Shown here piece after piece: positions 1 to 6,807 of a stretch of DNA of 12,425 nucleotides (the first letter of the stretch is position 1; each line of letters starts with the position of its first letter). The notes beneath the pieces are model-generated. The model worked only from the letters and a program-made list of their open reading frames with translations, made no database searches and was not told the DNA's origin. Location of the stretch: assembly GCA_030042575.1 (NCBI GenBank), contig JASHZK010000284.1, positions 1 to 12,425 on the forward strand. Reading direction: 5' to 3'. Source of the DNA: Acidimicrobiales bacterium (GTDB lineage Bacteria > Actinomycetota > Acidimicrobiia > Acidimicrobiales > UBA8190). A program made the translations under genes and the position numbers.

Positions 1-549
1 GGCTTCACCGTCGACCAGGTGGTGTCGGCCGCCGGCAGCTCGCGCAAGAGCTTCTACCGCTGCTTCTCCTCCAAAGACGAGCTCCTGGTGGCCCTGTTCG
101 CCGACGACGCCCGGCGCGGGGCCCAGGCCCTCGACGCCATGGTGGCCCGCCGTCCCCCGGCCGAGCGCCTGCGGGCGGTGGTGGTGGGGCTGTTCCGGTT
201 CCTGAGCGCCGATGGCCGCCTGCCCTATGCGGCCGCCTTGGCCGGCGAGCACCTGCGCCTGGCCCAGTCGCGTCCGCAGGAGCTCGCCGCGGTACGCCGT
301 CCCTTCCTCGAGGTCTTCGAACGCGAGGTGGCCGGTGCCGCTCGGCGCGGCGAGATCCGGGGCGGCGACGTCGAGCACGATGCCCGCACGATGTTCCATC
401 TCGTGCTCTCGCACCTGCACGCCCTGGTGTGGCACCAGATCGAGGACGACCCCAAGGCGCTGTCCGAACAGCTGTGGGCCTTCTGCGCTGCGGCCCTGCG
501 TCCGGCGGTGCCGGGCATGGCGGTGAAGGCCGAGGCGGGGCGGCGATGA
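1..549 (+). CDS. TetR-family transcriptional regulator (5' partial)
   Basis: Reading frame 1 is open from the window edge to a TGA at 547-549, giving 182 residues with the true start upstream of the window. The first 33 residues are the second half of a TetR helix-turn-helix: TVDQVVSAAGSS, then the recognition-helix pattern SRKSFYRCFSSKDELL, which matches the family's 'aAGvs.gtlYryFpsKeeLl'. The remaining ~145 residues are a mostly helical, Arg/Ala/Leu-rich ligand-binding domain of ordinary TetR length. TetR proteins are dimeric repressors released by a small molecule, and in catabolic loci the ligand is often an acyl-CoA. The stop overlaps the next gene's ATG by 4 nt, so the regulator is probably co-transcribed with the amidohydrolases and ligase. 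I infer, but cannot show, that it binds the TGAY-N5-TGTCA sites in this window. Family assignment is firm; the ligand is unknown. Confidence 0.9.
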   Translation, partial: GFTVDQVVSAAGSSRKSFYRCFSSKDELLVALFADDARRGAQALDAMVARRPPAERLRAVVVGLFRFLSADGRLPYAAALAGEHLRLAQSRPQELAAVRRPFLEVFEREVAGAARRGEIRGGDVEHDARTMFHLVLSHLHALVWHQIEDDPKALSEQLWAFCAAALRPAVPGMAVKAEAGRR

Positions 550-1751
550 CACAGCCGCTGCTCCTGCCCGATCCGGCGCCCAGAGCGATCCGGGTGCCCA
601 TCATCTCGGTCGACGACCATCTCATCGAACCGCCGCACCTCTTCGAGGGGCGCCTCCCGGCGGCGATGGCCGATCGGGCTCCGCACGTCGTCGAGAACGA
701 AGACGGCACCCAGCACTGGCTCTACGAGGGACGCGCCTATCCCAACATAGGGCTCAACGCCGTGGTGGGCCGGGCCCGGGAGACCTGGAGCATGGACCCG
801 TCGCGCTTCGACGAGATGCGGCCGGGGTGTTTCGACATCGAGGCCCGGGTGGCCGACATGGACGTGAACGGCGTGTGGGCCTCGCTGTGCTTCCCGTCAC
901 TGGTGGCCGGCTTCTGCGGGTCGGTGTTCATGCGCTCCGACGACAGCGAGCTCGGACTGGCCTGCCTGCGGGCCTGGAACGACTGGCACCTCGAGGAGTG
1001 GGCGGGCACCCATCCCGAGCGCATCATCCCGCTGCAGCTGCCCTGGCTGGCCGACGTGGAGCTGGGCGCGGCGCAGATCCGGCGCAACGCCGAGCGGGGC
1101 TTCAAGGCGGTGAGCTTCCCCGAGTTCCCCGCCCAGCTCGGCCTGCCCTCGATCTTCACCGACCACTGGGACGCGCTTCTGGCCGCCTGCGCCGACACGG
1201 AGACGGTGATCTGCATGCACACGGGCGCTTCGGCTTGGGCCCCGTTGCCCTCTCCCGGTCCCCCCTTCGAGCTCCTGCCCACCCTCTTCCCGGTCAACGC
1301 CCTCATCGCCGCGGCCGAATGGCTGTGGTCGGGGGTGCCGGTGCGCTTCCCCGACATCAAGCTGGCGCTGTCCGAGGGCGGCATCGGTTGGGTGCCGATG
1401 CTCCTGGACCGGGTGGACTACGTGGTGGACCACTCGGCGTCGGGGACCGAGAGCGGGGCCTGGCGCAGCGAGTTGCGGCCCAGCGAGGTGCTCAGACGCA
1501 ACTTCTGGTTCTGCTCCATCGACGACCCCTCCCTGGTGGCGCTGCGACACGTGATCGGCGTCGACCACATCATGGTGGAGAGCGACTACCCGCATGCCGA
1601 CTCGACCTGGCCCGACACCCAGACGGTGCTGGAGAAGACGATGGGGTCGCTTCCCGAAGACGAGCTGCGCAAGATCGCCGGCGAGAACGCCGCCGCCCTG
1701 TTCCGTCATCCGCTCCCGCCCGCCGACGACTGGAGGACGCCGAGGCCATGA
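546..1751 (+). CDS. PF04909 (amidohydrolase_2) metal-dependent hydrolase/decarboxylase, copy 1
   Basis: A 401-residue protein starting at the ATG that overlaps the TetR stop (ATGA). Family landmarks are in order: the N-terminal metal-site strand SVDDHLIEPP (D23, D24, H25), a strand ending VICMHTG (H225), the SEGGIGWVP segment (E277) and the late metal-ligand strand VESDYPHADSTWP (D347, H350). This is the ACMSD-like TIM-barrel superfamily, whose members are decarboxylases, hydratases or C-C/C-N hydrolases using one divalent metal. The classical HxH of the first strand reads DDH here, as in the many actinobacterial 'D-x-H..EP' paralogues, so the metal site may be altered. An upstream in-frame extension reaches back to 429 but lies inside the TetR gene, and the 4-nt overlap supports 546. 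Substrate unknown; family call secure. Confidence 0.88.
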   Translation: MTQPLLLPDPAPRAIRVPIISVDDHLIEPPHLFEGRLPAAMADRAPHVVENEDGTQHWLYEGRAYPNIGLNAVVGRARETWSMDPSRFDEMRPGCFDIEARVADMDVNGVWASLCFPSLVAGFCGSVFMRSDDSELGLACLRAWNDWHLEEWAGTHPERIIPLQLPWLADVELGAAQIRRNAERGFKAVSFPEFPAQLGLPSIFTDHWDALLAACADTETVICMHTGASAWAPLPSPGPPFELLPTLFPVNALIAAAEWLWSGVPVRFPDIKLALSEGGIGWVPMLLDRVDYVVDHSASGTESGAWRSELRPSEVLRRNFWFCSIDDPSLVALRHVIGVDHIMVESDYPHADSTWPDTQTVLEKTMGSLPEDELRKIAGENAAALFRHPLPPADDWRTPRP

Positions 1752-2884
1752 CCGATCCCGCGCCCCTGGTGGTCGACGCCGACGGGCACGTCGTCGAGCC
1801 CGTCAGCGCCTGGGACCCCGTCCCCCAAGCGCACCGGCCCGCCCTCCACCGAGACCGGGGCGGCTACGAGCACGTGGTCGTGGGCGCAACGGAGATCCTG
1901 GCCGTGCCGCTCGGCACGCTGGCCACGCCGGGAGCCCGCTTCTCGGACCCGACCACGTTCCGTTCCCTCGAAGAAGCCCAACCGGGCGGGAGCGACCCCA
2001 AAGCCCGTTTGGCCGACATGGACGCCGAGGGCATCGACCAGGCGGTGCTGTTCCCCTCGGTGGGGCTCTATTTCTGGGCCCTGGAGGACGCGCAGGCCGC
2101 CACCTCGATCGCCAAGGCCTACAACGACTGGCTGGCCTCGTACTGCGCGGCGGCACCCAACCGGCTCTTCGGAGCGGCCATGCCGCCGGTGCAGGACCCC
2201 AGGGCGGCGGCCGCCGAATTGCGCCGGGCCCACGGCCAGCTCGGCTTCCCGGCGGTGTTCGTGCGTCCCAACCCGTGCTGCGGACGGAGTCTGTCCGACC
2301 CTGCCTACGAGCCGATCTGGGAGGCGGCCGAGGAGACGGGCGTGGCGGTGGGCGTCCACGAAGGCAGCTCGGTCATTCTTCCCACCCTGGGATCGGACCG
2401 GCCCTTCAACCCGATGGTGCTGCACGCCGTGTCCCATTCCTTCGAGCAGATGCTGGCCTGCGCCCAGCTCATCGCCTTCGGTGTCCTCGAGCGCCACCCC
2501 GGGCTGCGGGTGGTGTTCCTGGAGTCGAGCGGAGGGTGGGCACCGTTCTGGCTCGAGCGCCTGAACGAGCAGGCCGACAGCTTCGGGGAGTTCTGCCCGG
2601 AGATGAAGCTGGAGCCGAGCGAGTACTTCGCTCGCCAGTGCTGGATCAGCTTCGAGGTCGACGAGAGGACCCTGCCCGTCCTGGCCCCGGTGATCGGCGA
2701 GGAGCGGATCGTCTGGGGCTCGGACTACCCGCACCACGACGCCACTTTTCCCGGGGCGGTCGACGCCTTGCGTCGTACCACCGCCTCCCTGGACGACGAG
2801 ACCCGGCGCCTGGTGCTCGGGGCCAACGCCGCCGACCTGTACCGGTTGCCTCCCTTGGCGACGACTTCCGAAGCCGTGCGGTGA
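1748..2884 (+). CDS. PF04909 (amidohydrolase_2) metal-dependent hydrolase/decarboxylase, copy 2
   Basis: A 378-residue paralogue of the preceding protein, starting at an ATG in an ATGA overlap with a GGAGG about 11 nt upstream. Motifs: VVDADGHVVEP (D10, D12, H14), VAVGVHEGSS (H204), FLESSGGWAPFWLERL (E259) and WGSDYPHHDATFPG (D326). The overall plan is the same as copy 1, but the two are clearly diverged and not a recent duplication. Two tandem members in one operon suggest either two successive reactions or a hetero-oligomer, which is inference. The gene ends in a GTGA overlap with the ligase, so expression should be tightly coupled. Substrate unknown. Confidence 0.88.
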   Translation: MTDPAPLVVDADGHVVEPVSAWDPVPQAHRPALHRDRGGYEHVVVGATEILAVPLGTLATPGARFSDPTTFRSLEEAQPGGSDPKARLADMDAEGIDQAVLFPSVGLYFWALEDAQAATSIAKAYNDWLASYCAAAPNRLFGAAMPPVQDPRAAAAELRRAHGQLGFPAVFVRPNPCCGRSLSDPAYEPIWEAAEETGVAVGVHEGSSVILPTLGSDRPFNPMVLHAVSHSFEQMLACAQLIAFGVLERHPGLRVVFLESSGGWAPFWLERLNEQADSFGEFCPEMKLEPSEYFARQCWISFEVDERTLPVLAPVIGEERIVWGSDYPHHDATFPGAVDALRRTTASLDDETRRLVLGANAADLYRLPPLATTSEAVR

Positions 2885-4434
2885 CGGGGGACGATCCCGG
2901 CGGGCTGGCCGAGGTGGTGCGGGCGGCGGGGGCCCGCCACGGTGACAAGGCCCTCTACGTCCTGCCCGACGGAAGGAGTCTGACCTACCGCCAGCTCGAC
3001 CGGGGATCCGAGGCGCTGGCCGCCGGCTTGGCCCGCCGGGGGATCGGCCAGGGCGACGTCGTCGTGCTCATGTTGGGCTCGGGACCGGCCTACATCACCT
3101 GCTACGCGGCCCTGGCCAAGCTCGGGGCGATCACCGCCGGCGTCAACGAGCGCCTGTCGCCACCGGAGCGCCGGGCCTGCGTGCAGGTGGCCCGGCCCCG
3201 CCTGGTCATCGGGACTCCGACCCTGCTCGAGGGGTGCGACCTCGAGAGCCAGGCCGGGGCCGACGACGTGTTGGCGGTGGAGACCGAAGACGGCGGTGGC
3301 CAGGTGCTCGGCGCTCTGGGGAGGCTGTGCGCGGAGGGGTGCGAGGTTCCCTCCCTGGCCCCCGATGGCGAGAGGCCGTTGTCCATCGTGTTCACCTCGG
3401 GAACCACCGGAACACCGAAGGGAGCCGTGTTCGGCGCCCGGCAGCTCGACGCCATCTCGACGGTCGACGGCGGCCGGCGTTGGGGGGGCGGCGGCCGGGG
3501 CCTGTCGTCGACCTCCTTCGCCCACCTGGCCACCATGACCAAGCTCCCCCAGGTGTTGCGGGGCGGGGGCACCATCTTTCTCATGGCGCGCTGGTCGGCG
3601 GGCGAGGCACTGGCCATGGTGGAGCGGCACCGGATCACCACCCTGGGCGGGATTCCCACCCAGGTGGCGCTCATGCTGCGCCACGAGCGCTTCGACGCCT
3701 CCGACGTGTCGAGCGTGCAGCTGGTGGCCCTGGGGGGAGGGCCCTCGACGCCGGCGCTGGTGCGCCGGACCCGGGCCGGCTTCGCCGCTCCGGTCGTGGT
3801 CCGCTACACCTGCACCGAGGCCGGGGTGGGAGTGGGGACCGCCCCCGACGATCCCGAGGAGGACGCCGAAGAGACCGTCGGTCGGGCTCGAGCCGGGGTC
3901 GATCTCACCGTGCGCGACGAAAAGGGGGTGGCGCTGGCGGTCGGCGAGATCGGCGAGGTGTGCCTGGCCTCTGCGGCCACCATGAGCGCGTACTGGCGTG
4001 ACGACGAGGCGACCGAGGCGGCCTTCACCGCCGACGGCGCCGTGCGCACCGGGGACCTGGGCTTCGTCGACGAACGGGGCCGGCTGCATCTGTGCGGCCG
4101 GTCCAAGGAGATGTACGTGCGCGGCGGCTACAACGTCTTTCCGCTGGAGGTCGAGTCCGTGCTCGAGGACCACCCGGCGCTGGCCCAGGTGGCAGTGGTG
4201 CCCCGGCCCGACCCCGTCATGGGCGAGATCGGCGTCGCCGTGGTGGTGCTCCGGCCCGGGAAGGCCGTCCCCACCTTGGAGGAGCTGCGCCACTTCGGCC
4301 GCCGCCGCCTGGCCGCCCACAAGCTGCCCGAGGCCCTCGTGGTCGCCGACGACCTGCCCCGCACGGCCATGGAGAAGGTGGACCGTCGGGCGCTCGAGCA
4401 GCGGGTGTCGCCTCGGCCCGACGGCGAACCCTGA
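2881..4434 (+). CDS. AMP-forming acyl-CoA synthetase/ligase (ANL superfamily)
   Basis: A 517-residue protein beginning at GTG 2881, which overlaps the previous stop (GTGA). It activates a carboxylic acid to an acyl-AMP and then an acyl-CoA. Signatures: the phosphate-binding loop FTSGTTGTPKGA (residues 171-182, Lys180); YTCTEAG, the counterpart of the usual Y-G-x-T-E motif with Cys in place of Gly; RTGDLGFVDERG followed by GRSKEMYVRGGYNVFP at the hinge to the C-terminal lid; and the C-terminal PRTAMEKVDRRAL, with Lys499 as the adenylation lysine. Length is normal for a FadD-type ligase. The gene closes the four-gene operon, so it probably makes the CoA thioester for the downstream dehydrogenases and aldolase-like pair. 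FadD3- or FadD17-like steroid-acid ligases belong to this superfamily, but the substrate cannot be assigned from sequence. Confidence 0.92.
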   Translation: MTGDDPGGLAEVVRAAGARHGDKALYVLPDGRSLTYRQLDRGSEALAAGLARRGIGQGDVVVLMLGSGPAYITCYAALAKLGAITAGVNERLSPPERRACVQVARPRLVIGTPTLLEGCDLESQAGADDVLAVETEDGGGQVLGALGRLCAEGCEVPSLAPDGERPLSIVFTSGTTGTPKGAVFGARQLDAISTVDGGRRWGGGGRGLSSTSFAHLATMTKLPQVLRGGGTIFLMARWSAGEALAMVERHRITTLGGIPTQVALMLRHERFDASDVSSVQLVALGGGPSTPALVRRTRAGFAAPVVVRYTCTEAGVGVGTAPDDPEEDAEETVGRARAGVDLTVRDEKGVALAVGEIGEVCLASAATMSAYWRDDEATEAAFTADGAVRTGDLGFVDERGRLHLCGRSKEMYVRGGYNVFPLEVESVLEDHPALAQVAVVPRPDPVMGEIGVAVVVLRPGKAVPTLEELRHFGRRRLAAHKLPEALVVADDLPRTAMEKVDRRALEQRVSPRPDGEP

Positions 4435-4435
4435 C

Positions 4436-4479
4436 GCGAAGCCTGACGGCAGTGTCGGCGAAGCCTGACGGCAGTGTCA
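4436..4479. repeat. Two tandem copies of a 22-bp unit, each carrying an operator-like palindrome
   Basis: Bases 4436-4456 and 4458-4478 are identical over 21 nt (GCGAAGCCTGACGGCAGTGTC), in tandem with a 22-bp period. The repeat begins directly after the ligase stop. Each copy contains TGACGGCAGTGTC; only the second continues into the complete palindrome. A 22-bp step is about two helical turns, which would place two bound dimers on the same DNA face (inference). Two copies without spacers are not a CRISPR. Confidence 0.85.
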
Positions 4480-4481
4480 GG
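4464..4481. promoter_or_regulatory. Putative TetR-type operator, site 1 (upstream of DUF35/thiolase genes)
   Basis: CCTGACGGCAGTGTCAGG is a perfect 6-bp inverted repeat with a 6-bp spacer. Its core, TGACGGCAGTGTCA, fits the TGAY-N5-TGTCA pattern also found upstream of the SDR and the third amidohydrolase. It lies about 20 bp before the candidate -10 at 4500, over the -35 region, a position suited to repression. A nearly complete copy ending in TGTCG is at 4444-4457. Binding by the local TetR protein is inference. Confidence 0.65.
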
Positions 4482-4499
4482 TTTCCGATCGAGCGCAGG

Positions 4500-4505
4500 T
4501 AGCAT
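4500..4505 (+). promoter_or_regulatory. Candidate -10 element for the DUF35/thiolase pair
   Basis: TAGCAT fits the actinobacterial TAnnnT -10. It ends 8 nt before the GTG of the DUF35 gene, which has no convincing Shine-Dalgarno sequence. Transcription would start at or next to the GTG, giving a leaderless or nearly leaderless mRNA. No good -35 is visible; that region is occupied by the operator-like palindrome. Confidence 0.5.
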
Positions 4506-4513
4506 GCGCCCTC

Positions 4514-4990
4514 GTGCATGGCGCCGCCGAGCCCGAGCTTGGTCGGCCGGGCCTCGGGCGCGGCCCGGCCGTTCGGGTGCTGCCCCGCCTGGACGACGCC
4601 AATCGGTTCTTCTGGACCTCCGGGGCCGACGGGGTCCTGCGGTTCCTGCGCTGCGACACCTGCCGCTGCTACGTGCACCCGCCGGGGCCGGTCTGTCCTT
4701 ATTGCCTGCGGGGCGAGCTGCTCCCGGAAGCGGTGAGCGGCAGGGGAACGTTGCACTCCTTCACGGTGAATTACCAGCCGTGGATCCCGGGGGACGGTCC
4801 CTATGCGATCGGCCTGGTCGCCATCGCCGAGCAGGACGACGTCAGGCTCATGACCAACGTGGTCGACTGCCCCGAACAGGCCCTCGAGGTCGAGATGGCC
4901 GTGGAGGTCACCTTCGAGCAGGTCGAGGACGTCTGGCTCCCTCTGTTCCGACCCGCCGGTCGCCCGCGGCCCACGGCCGCGGGCGCCTGA
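4514..4990 (+). CDS. DUF35 zinc-ribbon/OB-fold acyl-CoA-associated protein
   Basis: A 158-residue protein starting at GTG 4514. Residues 30-45 are the usual FFW...G.L.FLRC lead-in. The zinc ribbon CDTCRCYVHPPGPVCPYC follows, with ligands Cys47, Cys50, Cys61 and Cys64. An OB-fold runs from 'SGRGTLHSFTVNYQPW' through 'GPYAIGLVAI' to 'VTFEQVEDVWLPLFRP', typical of DUF35. DUF35 proteins partner thiolase-superfamily enzymes, notably the steroid side-chain aldolase Ltp2 and various acyl-CoA hydratases, and help shape the CoA/acyl site. The thiolase-like gene starts 8 nt after this stop, so a physical complex is likely. The N-terminal 20 residues are Gly/Arg-rich and unlike the family. The next in-frame GTG is at 4577, but the -10 position and the absence of an alternative signal favour 4514. 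Confidence 0.87.
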   Translation: MHGAAEPELGRPGLGRGPAVRVLPRLDDANRFFWTSGADGVLRFLRCDTCRCYVHPPGPVCPYCLRGELLPEAVSGRGTLHSFTVNYQPWIPGDGPYAIGLVAIAEQDDVRLMTNVVDCPEQALEVEMAVEVTFEQVEDVWLPLFRPAGRPRPTAAGA

Positions 4991-4998
4991 GGGCCATC

Positions 4999-6219
4999 GT
5001 GGCCGTCGACGTCCTCGAGCGGCGGGCCGTCATCTCCGGCATCGGCCAGTCCCAGGTGGGCCGGCGACTGGGACGAAGCGACCTCGACCTCACGGTGGAG
5101 GCGGCCTTGGCCGCCATCGCCGACGCCGGGCTCACCCGTGACGACATCGACGGGCTGGCCACCTATCCCGGCGGGGCCATGGGCGGGGGCCCTTTCGCCG
5201 GGCCCACGACCCCCGACGTCCAAGACACCCTACGGTTACGTCTCAATTGGCACGACGGCGGGGGCGAGGGGCCGGGACAGATCCGGGCCGTGTTCGCCGC
5301 CTGCCTGGCGGTGGCGGCCGGGTTGGCCCGCCACGTGCTCGTGTACCGCACGGTGACCGAGTCCACCGCCCAGGGCTCGGGCGGCCGGGTGGGGATCGGG
5401 CAGGCCATGGGCGCCGCTGGCGCCGGCCGCGGCGTCCCCCGCTTCGGAGGGTCGTTCCAGTGGATGCTCCCTTTCGGGGCGGTGTCAGCCGGCAACTGGC
5501 TGGCCCTCGTGGCCCGGCGCCGGATGCACGAGTTCGGCCTCACGCGCCACCAGCTGGCCTGGATCGCCCTCAACGGCCGGGCCAACGCGGCGCGCAACCC
5601 CAAAGCCGTCTACCGCCAGCCCATGACCATGGAGGACTATCTGTCGGTCCGCATGGTCTCGACCCCGCTGTGCCTCTACGACTGCGACGCCCCGTGCGAC
5701 GGATCCACCGCCGTGGTGGTCTCGCACCGCGACTACGCCGCCGACGCCCCCAGCCCGGCCTGCCACGTCAACGCCATCGGCACGGCGCTTCGGGGTCGCC
5801 CCAGCTGGGACCAGTTCGACGACATGACCACGATGGCGGCACGCGACGCGGCGGCCAGCATGTGGGGGCGCACCGACCTGCGCCCGCACGACGTGGACAC
5901 GGCCGATCTCTACGACGGCTTCAGCATCCTCACCATGGTGTGGCTGGAGGAGCTCGGCTTCTGCGAAAAAGGCGAGAGCGGCGCCTTCGTCGAGGGGGGG
6001 AAGAACATCGCCCTCGACGGGCCGCTCCCGCTCAACACCAGCGGCGGCCAGCTGTCCGGCGGGCGCCTACACGGCTTCGGCCTGCTCCACGAGGCGTGCC
6101 TGCAGCTGCGGGGGCAGGGCGGCGAGCGGCAGATCGCCAAGAGACCGGAGGTGGCCGTGGTGGCCAACGGCGGCGGGCCCATCGCCGGCAGCATGTTGCT
6201 CACGGCCGGCCGTGGTTGA
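4999..6219 (+). CDS. Thiolase-superfamily lipid-transfer-type protein, likely Ltp2-like aldolase
   Basis: A 406-residue protein. GTG 4999 is chosen because GAGGG (4989-4993) sits 5 nt upstream and the N-terminus VLERRAVISGIGQSQVGR is the normal thiolase start. The fold is SCP2/lipid-transfer thiolase: 'CDAPCDGSTAVVVSH' mid-protein, DTADLYDGFS (Tyr305), 'NTSGGQLSGGRLHG' and the C-terminal 'VVANGGGPIAGSMLL'. Aligned by eye, the position of the nucleophilic Cys falls in GGEGPGQ (residues 88-94), which has no Cys; Cys102 lies about 10 residues too late. The GHP motif reads GRL (Arg356), and the C-terminal Gly-rich loop has no Cys. Such a protein next to DUF35 matches Ltp2-type enzymes, which do retro-aldol cleavage of beta-hydroxyacyl-CoA side chains rather than thiolysis. 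The function is inferred; the thiolase fold is firm. Confidence 0.85.
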   Translation: MAVDVLERRAVISGIGQSQVGRRLGRSDLDLTVEAALAAIADAGLTRDDIDGLATYPGGAMGGGPFAGPTTPDVQDTLRLRLNWHDGGGEGPGQIRAVFAACLAVAAGLARHVLVYRTVTESTAQGSGGRVGIGQAMGAAGAGRGVPRFGGSFQWMLPFGAVSAGNWLALVARRRMHEFGLTRHQLAWIALNGRANAARNPKAVYRQPMTMEDYLSVRMVSTPLCLYDCDAPCDGSTAVVVSHRDYAADAPSPACHVNAIGTALRGRPSWDQFDDMTTMAARDAAASMWGRTDLRPHDVDTADLYDGFSILTMVWLEELGFCEKGESGAFVEGGKNIALDGPLPLNTSGGQLSGGRLHGFGLLHEACLQLRGQGGERQIAKRPEVAVVANGGGPIAGSMLLTAGRG

Positions 6220-6365
6220 CCCCGGCAGGGCGGCGGCCCGGCCTGCAGGCGGCGGGGCTCCTCCAGTTGACCGGGAGTTGATCTCGGGTTGGCCGGCTTC
6301 GGAGACAACGAGATCACTATGCGTGATGGGTTGTTCATGTGAAGTGAGTCGATAGGGGGCACCTC

Positions 6366-6710
6366 GTGACGATCCGAGCAAGAGGGCGGCGGTACGCCTT
6401 CGGGACCCTGGCCGGCCTGGGAGCTGCCGGGGGGGCCGCCGTGTTGACGGTCGTGCTCACGGCCGGGGCACCGGTTGCCGCTGCCCAGCACCACCCGTCT
6501 TCATCCCGCTCTTCTCGCTCGGTGCCGGTGGTGACCACCCACGTGAGCACGAGCGCCACCGCGCCCGCCCCCGCCGTGCCGGCTCCGGCGCCGGCCGCCG
6601 CCACCGCGCCGAGCACGGCTCCGCAGCCCGGCCAGGGTGTCCAGCCCGCCATCGGGGCCCCCGCCGGGAGCAACTCCTGGGACGACCCCTCGGCTTCCAC
6701 CTCCGGCTGA
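6366..6710 (+). CDS. Small secreted Ala/Pro/Ser/Thr-rich protein, unknown function
   Basis: A 114-residue ORF from GTG 6366, with AGGGGG (6354-6359) 6 nt upstream. The N-terminus has an Arg-rich start (TIRARGRRYAF), a hydrophobic stretch from about residue 13 to 32 and a likely cleavage region GAPVAAAQ near residue 40, so it looks like a Sec signal peptide. An uncleaved membrane anchor is possible. The rest is low complexity: Ser/His/Arg-rich (HHPSSSRSSRS), then Ala-Pro repeats (APAPAVPAPAPAAATAPSTAP), ending in SNSWDDPSASTSG. The Ala-Pro segment resembles flexible extracellular linkers. It has no domain I recognise and no Cys. It stands alone between the aldolase pair and the dehydrogenase, after 146 bp of non-coding DNA. 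Its link to the pathway is unclear. Confidence 0.65.
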   Translation: MTIRARGRRYAFGTLAGLGAAGGAAVLTVVLTAGAPVAAAQHHPSSSRSSRSVPVVTTHVSTSATAPAPAVPAPAPAAATAPSTAPQPGQGVQPAIGAPAGSNSWDDPSASTSG

Positions 6711-6773
6711 CCGGCCTCCACCGCCGAGGTCCGAGATCGGGCTTCGAGCCTCCGAGGAGTACGAGGACTCGAA

Positions 6774-6801
6774 CTGACGTCGAGGTCGTGAAAGCTACGC
6801 T
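6774..6801 (+). promoter_or_regulatory. Candidate promoter of the alpha-type acyl-CoA dehydrogenase
   Basis: CTGACG (6774-6779) is a -35-like element, followed by a 16-bp spacer and the -10 hexamer TACGCT (6796-6801). The GTG start at 6808 lies 6 nt after the -10, and no Shine-Dalgarno precedes it, so a leaderless transcript is expected. The overlapping sequence TGACGTCGAGGTCG is only a weak match to the operator motif found elsewhere in the window. Confidence 0.5.
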
Positions 6802-6807
6802 CCGGCC

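Noticed and set aside
2725..4320. Long open frame (531 codons) on the minus strand opposite the acyl-CoA ligase
   Set aside because: It is antisense to a gene with a full set of ligase motifs. Its translation is Gly/His/Arg-rich with no domain, as expected when G+C-biased third positions suppress stops.
4436..4479. Tandem repeat as a CRISPR remnant
   Set aside because: There are only two copies, no spacers and no cas genes, and each unit carries a palindrome shared with other promoters.
6775..6788. TGACGTCGAGGTCG as a fourth operator site
   Set aside because: Only the left half fits. The right half is GGTCG rather than TGTCA, and the bases double as the -35 region.
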